A stretch of DNA of 64,000 nt from Henckelia pumila. Taxonomy: Eukaryota > Streptophyta > Magnoliopsida > Lamiales > Gesneriaceae. Location: the NCBI RefSeq assembly GCF_033568475.1, contig NC_133123.1, forward strand, positions 152,349,753 through 152,413,752, read 5' to 3'. Both the position numbers and the translations under genes were made by a program. Each line of letters starts with the position of its first letter. Positions within the stretch are counted from its first letter, which is position 1. Positions 56,018-64,000 of the stretch are shown piece after piece. Below the pieces are notes generated by a model. The model was given only the letters and a program-made list of their open reading frames with translations, did not search any database and was not told where the DNA came from.

Positions 56018-56110
56018 TTCATTGTTGTTGAGTCTATCTATCAGGTAAAATACGCATCTTATAAGCTTTTGGATCATCCATTTATCATGGAGGCCAATAT
56101 GTATTATGTA
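56018..56110 (+). pseudogene. TAF1B exon 1 fragment
   Basis: About 90 bp resembling 61100-61190 of the intact TAF1B gene. It includes CTATCAGGTAAAATAC versus CTCCCAGGTAAAATAC and the shared TTATCATGGAGG/ATATCATGGAGG block. The translation YQVKYASYKLLDHPFIME corresponds to SQVKYTPSQFLDNPYIME. The similarity fades on both sides. It is a short, diverged copy in the array-derived DNA 5 kb upstream of the gene. Confidence 0.7.
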
Positions 56111-56377
56111 TACATGATACGCTTGTCAATATATATATATATCTAGTCCCAAGTGACACACCAATTTTTCAAATAAATCGTTTGAAGAAGGATTTAGCCG
56201 AGTAACTGAATTCTTGATATATATATATATATATAATAAAAAAAATATTTAAAACAATTGTTGTGTCGAGTTTCGGATACCCAACCCGATCAAATAAGGT
56301 AGCTTTTTTAATATATATATATATATATATATACTGTCCAAAAGTATATGAGCCCGTATAGAAACCATAACTATAAC
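56111..56377. other. AT-rich spacer with (TA)n tracts
   Basis: (TA)n at about 56217-56234 and 56312-56332. No gene. Ends in ACTATAAC, the hAT target duplication. Confidence 0.6.
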
Positions 56378-56804
56378 TAGACCTGGCCACGGTCCGGGTC
56401 CGGGTTGACATTTAACCAACCCTTAACTAGCCCGCCCATGGCCGGTTCTGGTCCGGGTCGGTGAAACGGCGGTTTCGGTCCGGGTCCGGGTCCGGTTAAC
56501 CGCCGGTTCAGGGTCTGGGCTAACCCGTGCAATTTAAAAAAAAAATAAAAAATTTTGCAGCGCCCCCAGCACTGTTTTGGCAGCGCCCCAGCGCTGCAAA
56601 AACAAGGCTGGGGCACTGCAACTTTTAAATTTAATTTTTTAAAAATTTTTAAACAAATTTTTAATAAGACATATTCTTTAAATAATCTCAATCAAATATT
56701 TCATATCTTCATAATAAAAATCTATTACATTTATTAAATAAACAATATATTAGAATTTTAACATCTTAATATCTTATGACTTAATATTACAAATCTATTA
56801 CATT

Positions 56805-57290
56805 TTATTCTACTTCACTCGCATTTCCTCCCGTCGTAGTTCCGGATGTTCCTTCGATATCATCTTGGTCTTCTTCATCACTTTGAATATGTTGTGTTCG
56901 AGTAGCGGCTTTTGACCAATCATTGAGCAAACATTGGGCTTCCAAATTTTCCGGCCTTAAGCTAGAACGTCTCTCGTCCAATGTATTTCCTCCAATACTA
57001 AATGCTTGCTCCACTGCAACTGTTGAAACCGGACAAGCTAGAATTTCTTTTGCCATTATAGCCAAAATTGGATATATTTGTATTTTTTGCGACCACCATC
57101 TCAAAATGTCGAAGTTTTCCTCATCTGTATCACTAAAATCAAAAGTAGTGGTAAAATAATTCTCAAGTTCCTGACTGAAACTTGAGGATCCTCGTGGACG
57201 TTTCGTCCGTTCCCTTAATAAAATTTGTGCTTTAGTAAGTTTAGAAGTAACATTACTAGTTGCAGTGGATTGTGTTTCATGTGAAACAAT
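56805..57290 (-). pseudogene. hAT transposase C-terminal (hATC dimerisation) fragment
   Basis: An open frame on the minus strand from 57290 to a stop at 56805. It contains ILRWWSQKIQIYPILAIMAK and CPVSTVAVEQAFSIGGNTLD, then RRSSLRPENLEAQCLLNDW, the classic hATC block by which hAT transposases dimerise, and an acidic tail. It begins right after a stop at 57291-57293, where the deletion junction lies. The DDE catalytic core and BED finger are absent. Confidence 0.9.
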
Positions 57291-57304
57291 TTATCCACCA
57301 TATT

Positions 57305-57448
57305 TTATGTTATATTCATTTCATAATCGGAATATTTAAGATCAAATCCATCGACATTGAATTGAAGATACTCGACCTCGGGTGATATGATGCTCTTTTC
57401 CTTTCCTTTTCCTTTGTCACCCCTACGACTTGATCCCGCTCTGGACAT
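57305..57448 (-). pseudogene. hAT transposase N-terminal remnant, 47 codons
   Basis: ATG 57448 starts a basic, Gly/Lys/Arg-rich leader (RRGDKGKGKEK) ending at TAA 57305-57307, just before the C-terminal fragment. This looks like the usual nuclear-targeting start of hAT transposases, cut off by the internal deletion. Confidence 0.65.
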
Positions 57449-57904
57449 TTGTAATTGTATAAATATGAAAATAAATCAACAATTGACAATAAACCAATAA
57501 TCGAAACTTGATATTTTTGATAATTCAAAAAATTAAAAGAAATTGAGAATAGAGAGAATGAAGAGAGAATTGTGTAAACAAAATGAAAGGAGGTTGGAGG
57601 TATTTATAGATAAAAAAGTAGGTTCGGCCACAAAATCGTGGTCGTTGATCTCAACGGCCACGAAATCGTGGCCGTTGAGAGAAGATCATCTGGGCGCCCC
57701 GATGGGCGCCACGTGTCCAACCCGCCGGGTTGGACGGTTCCAACCCGGCGGGTCCACGGTTTTCCTAAGGGAAAATCGGGACCGGACCGCCTAGTGGCCG
57801 ATCCGGTCCCGTTTCGGGTTGGACCCGTTGACCTGGCTAACCGGCCCGTTGACCACGGGCCGGTTCCGGGCCCAACCCGGCCCTTGGCCAGGTCTAACTA
57901 TAAC

Positions 57905-58183
57905 CTGGGTAATCCAAATTTTAATATGTAATTTTTGGTCAAAAATTATATGTCCGAACAGAAAAGGCCCAATCAGAAAATAAATAACCAGCCCACGATT
58001 AATACCCAAAATTGATTTCTTGGTATCGATCGCTCGCTCTCTCTTCGACTCTTCCTAGGGAACGGATCCCCCACTATGAGACAAAGCAGGGGATGCTGTG
58101 AGGGTAAAACAACTTCGTTTTACTCCCACAGGCCACTATCAACTTTTTGCTCTTTTTTTTTTTTAATTTTTTTTTCAATTTTT

Positions 58184-58221
<38 letters not shown>

Positions 58222-58800
58222 CAATTATTTTATTTTTCTATTGTTTGATTTTCTTTTGTTCATTTTTCTTCCTTGTCCTCCATTCATTTAAAAAAATATT
58301 TACCATAGGAGAGAGAAATGTTCTAATATATAAGGTTCGAATTTCTTGATTTTTCACTTATTTATTTTTTATATTTTTATTTAGTTTTTTTTAAAAAAAT
58401 CATTTTTTAATAATTCATACATCTTCATTTTAATAGGTGGAAAAAATACAATTTGATAAATAAATTTATTATTTACTATTTTTTTAAAAAATATCGTTTA
58501 TTACTAAAAAACTAAGCTTTCAAATTTATTTTGTCATTTTAAAATAATTAAAATATTAATTTATCTAACATTTAATATATATTATTTCATGTGCTTGGAA
58601 ACAAAAAGCTTTCAAATTTATTTCGTCATTTTAAAATAATTAAAATATTAATTTATCTAACATTTAATATATATTATTTCATGTGCTTGGAAACAAAAAA
58701 AAAAAACACTCTAAAAACTAAGTAATAATATAAAAAATTAAAAAATGTACAAAATAAAGAAAATCGAGCCTTCTATATTTGAATATTCCCAAAGTAATGA
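57905..58800. other. Intergenic DNA with a tandem duplication
   Basis: AT-rich, (TA)n at about 58188-58218, and a 92-bp tandem duplication at 58514-58697. No gene. Confidence 0.55.
58514..58697. repeat. 92-bp tandem duplication
   Basis: 58514-58605 and 58606-58697 are almost identical (one clear difference, TTTTGTC versus TTTCGTC). A recent local duplication. Confidence 0.85.
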
Positions 58801-60677
58801 ATGACGGTTTTCCTTCTCACCAAAGCCACCAAGTATTCGGCCGCCTCCGGTAGCCGAAACTCGAAAATAAATATACGGTTCGAAAGCCCTTGACGAGAGC
58901 TATCTATTGATACCCATTTTGCAAGTTTTTAGCGCGACCCGACGAAACCCGCCGCCCCTTAGCCGCCGTTTTCCGCCACTGTACGTTGCCGGAAACGTGA
59001 AATTGATTGTGGGGTTTTGTTCCTCGTGTAGTAAGCATCGTTTTGATATCAAAACATCGTGCCGCCATCTGCACTTGAATTTTTAAGGCATTGGAGTTTG
59101 AACCAACAGCCTAGCTCGAGATTTAGGGACTGTTGGAGTATGAATTCAGTTTTAGTCCGATTTGTGCAATTTTTAGTTCGATTTCGATTCAAATAATTAA
59201 TAATGAGTTGTATTCTTGATGTAGGTACAACGTTGGATTGATTCGAAGTATCGACTGAATTTTCAGGCTAATCTTGGGTATTTTTCGAAAATTCAGATTA
59301 GGTAGTTGGAACAATTGTGAATTGTCGAGTTGAATTATGTGCAAATAATTGATTTAGGAATTTAAAGTGTCCAAATAGCTGAAACTGGATTTTAGATAAA
59401 TTTAAATGGTTATTATATTTTTATATGATTATAAGACTGTTTAAATAAATATTCTGGTGATTTGTCTGGGTTGACACTTTCATTTTAGAATAAATTTAAA
59501 TGTTTATTATATTTTTATATGATTATAAGACTGTTTAAATAAATATTCAGGTGATTTGTCTGAGTTGACACTTTCATGCATTTCCTGACAATTTATATTA
59601 TTGGTATTGGTATATGCTTGGTTAAGGTACGTTATATCAGTTATTTCCACGATATGAGAAATCTGATGATCCTATGTATGATTTATGTGCTCTTTGTTTA
59701 TTTATGTTATATTATATGTTCACTCGTATATTATCAGTTCATATTATCACATGGTAATTAATGTGCAAAATAAAATAAACTATTTCTTTTGCACACGGTT
59801 GGATTTAGTTAGACAACAATACCACTGAACATATCATATGAAGCCTTTCTGTTATTGAGATCCAATATATTTTGGGTGAGATCCGTTATATATGATATAA
59901 GATGATATTGTCTCGTGAAGATTTTTGGGCACCTTTACCGGTCCGGCTTAGGTAGTTGCTCGCTTCGAGAGTGAAGCCATATATTTAGACACGGTTCACT
60001 GAGGCATGGACCAGCTCGTGTATATTATGTATGATTTTGATATCGGCATTTGCCTCCTGATATCTTGCACATATCCATGCATTGCATTCATGTATGGTAT
60101 CATTGCATTTTTATGTCATATGTTGTGGTTTCTTGATGTCTCGTGCTGAGGTTCTTACCTCCGTGAGGGGGCTTTGTCTTTTCTGTGTGGATATGGCAGG
60201 TGGTACAGGCGGTCCGATTTTTGGTGTTCAAGGAGAAGCATCAGGCAGTACCAGAGCTCCTTGAGAACGAGCTCAGTTGTTTTAGGTACTTTGTCGTTTT
60301 TTCAGTTTCCTGATAGTCTATGTATATTCTGGAGTTATATTTTTACCGGGGAATGCCTCGAATAGTTGTATGTTGTATTTAGCGTGTTTTAGAGATTGTA
60401 TTATTGTAGTATCGAGCCTTGCCAGCTCTATGATATTTTTGGTTTGTTTCTATTGTGATTGTGTTTGGCCTGCACTCGTGTATATATGTTATGTTTGTTG
60501 ACGATGATATTGAGTTATTTTGAGTATTTGATATTCCAAGTATGTCCTGGTTACGGAAAGGTCATGCTGAAATATTTGTAGACCCAAACGAAAATTTTTA
60601 ATTCACTTTTCCGTTGTTTATTGACTAATTATAATTGCATGTTAATTATTCTTGATTTGGATAACGGGCCCTCACAG
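58800..60677 (+). mobile_element. Probable LTR-derived segment upstream of TAF1B
   Basis: The texture resembles plant Ty3 LTRs: a GC-rich leader with CGACCCGACGAAACCCGCCG (58936-58955), a middle with CACCTTTACCGG and GCTCGCTTCGAGAGTGAAGC, a TGTGTGGATATGGCAGG block near 60185, and an end AACGGGCCCTCACA at 60663-60676. No clear TG start or target duplication was found, so it is probably truncated. It may supply or disturb the 5' region of TAF1B. Short open frames inside it are not convincing genes. Confidence 0.45.
59390..59576. repeat. 93-bp tandem duplication
   Basis: 59390-59482 and 59483-59576 repeat TAAATTTAAATG...GACTGTTTAAATAAATATTC...TTGACACTTTCA with a few substitutions and one or two single-base gaps. 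Confidence 0.8.
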
Positions 60678-60910
60678 TTTGTGTGTTGTTTCAAAGATCG
60701 TGAGACTCATAGTTTAATTAATTTATTTCCCGGATTTCACTTTGTTTCTTGTGTTTGTGTAATCAGCCCTGTATGTTCTTTCCATGGAAAAGACCATTTG
60801 TTTGCTGTAAAGCTTGTTTCTTTACACTATGTGACAAAATAAGTTGTTCTTCTTCTTGTTCAAAAAGCTGTCATACATACATCCAATTTCTTTATATTCG
60901 CATAGATGCA

Positions 60911-63909
60911 ATGGCAGAAAGATTGCGACAGACGTGCCAAGTGTGTGGCAGCCATGTTGGCTTTATGATATCCGATGATGGATTTTTCTATTGTGGCTAC
61001 TGTAACTCGCAAGCAGAAGATATAGTTGATACAGGAGTCGATGAAGAACAAATTATCAACCATTACTCGGCCACACACAGCCGAGCTCGTCCAGTCAAAG
61101 TCATTGCTGCTGAGCCTATCTCCCAGGTAAAATACACGCCGTCTCAGTTTTTGGATAATCCATATATCATGGAGGAAGATGTGGATGATGAATTTGGCCC
61201 AACAGAGCCTACCAACATTGGATCGTGTCAAAACAATTTTAGCTATGACGACTACTATTCCACCATTAGGGCGAGATACTTGACAGGTCTACAGGTGATG
61301 ATCCAATTGCAATGCCAGACTTTGGTTGAGAAGTTTAAAGCAAGCCCATTAATTGTTGGTCTTGTTGGGCCAGTGTGGTTAAGGTTTTTGGCTTCCACTA
61401 GGATTATGGCTGATGAATGGGCTGACCAGGTCGTTCATGAATCCGAGGTTCAGACACAAGGTATAGCCCATCCTTTATTGTTTAGATGGTTAAAATGGCT
61501 GTACTTCAGTATGAACAAGCTTTGGTTAAATTATACTTTTAATTTTTCTTAAAAAAAAATTGGCCATTCCCTTAGTGGAGAATATTTAGACCATGGGTAC
61601 TGGGATCACAACTAAGCAAGCATGTCGATGGTCACTCTTGGGAGGAAAGGTGGTTCAATTCGAGAGAAGTACAATGGTACATCTTGTATAGTTTGGGTAT
61701 GTATTGAAAGGATAAACTTTGTTAACTGTCCCACATTGTGTCCTACAAGGAACATAAGTCAATTAAATTAAATTTTCTTATTAATTGTTAAATTAAATGG
61801 TATTTTAATGATATGCGGTGGTGATCAGATATTCATGAATATGTACATCTGAGCCAGCTGGTGATGTTGAGTACGACATGCTAAAAGAAACACTTTCCTC
61901 TATTGTTTTCGACATGAATTGTAATTTTTTTTTTAAATTTTCACTCTGTGCTCTTAATATTGAAAATGCAGGGGAAGCAGAAGAATTTCAGCCTAGTTAT
62001 AAATATCGTGTTGAGCCTGTTAATATCCTCGGGAGGCGTGTGGTTATGATATGGTATAAATCTCTCCGAAGCACAATACCGATCTCTTATTCATTAGCCA
62101 TCTCTTTCCTTGTTTGTCATGTGGCTAGAGAGGCAATTACGCCATCTGACATATTGACGTGGACCCTGGAAGGAAAGCTTCCTTATTTTTCTGCTTTCTG
62201 TGAAATTGAAAAGCATATTGGATCACATTCCAAGGCATGCCCCATCAGTGTCAGTCGTATGTTCAGGCCCGTCCAAGCTGTCTCATCACAGAAGTTGGAG
62301 TCAATGGCAGCTGATATTGCATTGAAAATTGGTCTTGAGTTGCCTCCAGTGAACTTTCATGCTCTTGCTTCCCGTTATTGCCGTCAGTTATCTCTGCCAC
62401 CAGGAGAAATACTTTCTCTGGCTTGTCGCATATACGAATGGTCTACTCCTACGGAGTTGTATCTGTCGGTTAATGAGTTAAGGATTCCAACTCGCGTTTG
62501 TGTCATGTCTATTCTCATTGTGGCAGTAAGGATCCTTTCTGACATAAATGGATATGGAGTGTGGGAATCAAGTTTGTCCAACCCCACTACAACATCTCAA
62601 GATGAAAAAAATAAAGAAGTCGAATCTCAGTTCGATTGTGATATGACGGATAATGCTGCTGAGCCATCATCTTCGAACAATTCAGAATCCCATTTTACCA
62701 AATCTCTTATTCCAGATTCTGGATTGAACGGGATAGAGCTTCTACGAATTCTTGAAACAAAATACAGTGAACTAAACGATGAATATGGTAATTGTATTTA
62801 ACAATATCTCACATATTCTTCTTGGATGAAAATTCTATGTTATGGTTTTTAGTTTCTTTGTGCATGAGAAATATAGCTTGTTGAACTACTTCTTTTCTTT
62901 GACAGCATATTGCCGTGACTTGTCGTCGTACCTCCAGTATTGCAAAGATGTAGTTTTTTCTGGATTACAACCATCATTTGAGGATCTGGAAGAAGAAAAG
63001 TTGTTGGAAGAGTTCTGGGATCTTTATCAAAATAACAAGGTACATCCGTACAAGAGTTATGCTTTTTTTGAATTTAAAAAATAATTCAACTTTTCAATCT
63101 TTGGCTTTATCTGGTGGCTCTGGAATATAATTTTCTATATCATAGACCAATCCTTGTCATTAAGAATGTTAAAAGTAACAAGCACAATTGTGGCTATTTT
63201 CATATCACCGTCTTTGCATCCACAAATTCACAGCATATTTCGATTTGAATAGTTGGTGAAATTTCAAAGTTATGATTTACTGTTCGCCTCCACTGTGCCA
63301 ATTATCACCCCCTTGAATATTTTTTCCCCTTAGATTAATTTAAAAATATATTCGGGTGGTTGTACTGATTTGTTAAATCCAAATTGACCTATATAACCCC
63401 AGAATTTTTTAGTTGACATTTTATATTCTTAAAAAGGCATTTATCTTCAATTTCAGAACCTTTGTCTGCAGGGGCATGTAGAATTAGGCACCCAGGATGA
63501 TCCATTGTGCAATGATAAAAGTTCTGGACATGCTAGTCGACCTACGACAGACTCCAATATAGATGCACGAATAAGACGACTGAAGTTGGACATGGAAGAA
63601 CATAAATTTCGTTATGTTCCTCCGCAGGATTTGGTGAAGAGGAAAGGCTATGTACACTATACTAGGAAAAAGAAGGAAGTGTTTATTTATGCTGTTCATG
63701 CTGATTATTATATCTTACTTCGGTCATGCGCTAAGGTTGCCCAAGTCGAAACCAGGATCATGCATCAGGCAACCTTGAATTTGGAGCGGAGATTGGAATG
63801 GCTTGAAAATAGGATTATTTATTCGATAAATCTGAAACAGAATCTTGATGATTATTGTGACTTCTGTCGCGACGACCACAAACAAAACGATGATGATTCT
63901 AAGGAGTAG
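60911..63909 (+). CDS. TAF1B: TAF1B/RRN7-like Pol I transcription initiation factor, four exons
   Basis: Exons 60911-61460, 61972-62787, 62906-63039 and 63472-63909 join with consistent phases (1, 1, 0) and GT-AG borders into 645 aa. An N-terminal zinc ribbon with C9, C12, C28 and C31 (CQVCG...YCGYC) matches RRN7/TAF1B, the TFIIB-like subunit of the Pol I core factor that recruits RNA polymerase I to rDNA. After a linker come helical cyclin-fold-like segments in exon 2 (SYSLAISFLVCHVAREAITP, then SLACRIYEWSTPTELYLSVN). The C-terminal exon is basic then acidic. Exon 4 could also begin at 63457 (an in-frame AG), adding five residues. The ATG lies 5 nt after a TTCGCATAG acceptor-like site, so an upstream non-coding exon is possible. 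Known in plants as essential for embryo/gametophyte function (from memory). Confidence 0.88.
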
Positions 63910-64000
63910 AAACATTTGATAAACTATTCCACTTTCTCTTGGCAATGAATGCCATCATCCTGGGTTGGTCTTGGTTCTGAACAACTGAGCAACTACCTCG
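63910..64000 (+). other. Start of TAF1B 3' UTR
   Basis: Ninety-one bases after the stop, no ORF. The poly(A) site is beyond the window. Confidence 0.5.

Larger units (their letters stand above)
56378..57896 (-). mobile_element. Internally deleted hAT transposon, 1,519 bp
   Basis: Terminal inverted repeats TAGACCTGGCCA (56378) and its complement (ending 57896), with a perfect 8-bp duplication ACTATAAC at 56370-56377 and 57897-57904. GC-rich subterminal regions are full of CCGGGTCCGGGT-type repeats. The interior holds the first 47 codons and the C-terminal domain of a transposase on the minus strand, with the middle missing. It is a different hAT family from the array element. Confidence 0.93.

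Noticed and set aside
1-64000. CRISPR arrays, operons, ribosome binding sites, tRNA or rRNA genes
   Set aside because: Plant nuclear DNA; no cloverleaf or rRNA core could be supported by reading, and the repeats present are of eukaryotic types.

Overview
The window is nuclear DNA of a flowering plant. The evidence is a PLS-DYW pentatricopeptide repeat gene, a DUF538 gene, GT-AG introns, AT-rich intergenic DNA with (TA)n and (AAT)n tracts, plant-type hAT, LTR and SINE-like elements, and an endogenous plant pararetrovirus. Some repeat types look like those I associate with asterids, perhaps Lamiales, but that is a weak inference.

Layout. From 1 to about 7.0 kb there is one endogenous caulimovirid copy: coat protein, movement protein, a small ORF, protease/RT/RNase H, and an ORF in the transactivator position. 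It is broken only by in-frame stop codons. From 8.1 to 9.6 kb is a crooked-neck-like (CRNKL1/CLF1) pseudogene with a 294-bp foldback element at the break in its first exon. From 9.6 to 15.9 kb is repeat-rich DNA: a ~52-bp minisatellite, a GTCGAC palindrome field, MITE fragments, LTR-like fragments and a SINE.

The intact genes are a DUF538 gene (16.2-16.6 kb, +), a six-exon SAP-domain gene assembled by hand (17.7-20.6 kb, -), a DYW-type PPR gene (22.9-25.0 kb, +), a small gene matching the C-terminal tail of IDD14/15/16 proteins without their zinc fingers (31.4-32.0 kb, -), and a four-exon TAF1B/RRN7-like Pol I factor gene (60.9-63.9 kb, +).

From 34.5 to 56.1 kb lies a tandem array of at least four degenerate copies (A-D) of a minus-strand AAA-ATPase gene. 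All four carry the same non-autonomous hAT element in the same intron, so that insertion is older than the array. Copies A and B also carry an F-box pseudogene fused to the element. The array was later interrupted by a 5.1-kb non-autonomous Ty3-type element (45,007-50,100; 1,397-bp LTRs, GATAC target duplication, tRNA-Asp primer site, gag-like ORF only), and a paralogous empty site survives at 55.66 kb. A 2.4-kb solo LTR lies at 52.9-55.3 kb. A fragment of TAF1B exon 1 at 56.0 kb and an internally deleted hAT with a perfect 8-bp target duplication at 56.4-57.9 kb follow.

The working genes do not form a pathway. They are unrelated single genes in a repeat-rich landscape. The most informative parts are the order of events in the AAA/hAT/LTR array, the nonsense-only decay of the viral copy, and two unexplained sequence fields: the GTCGAC palindromes and a block near 29.3 kb that reads like coding sequence on both strands.
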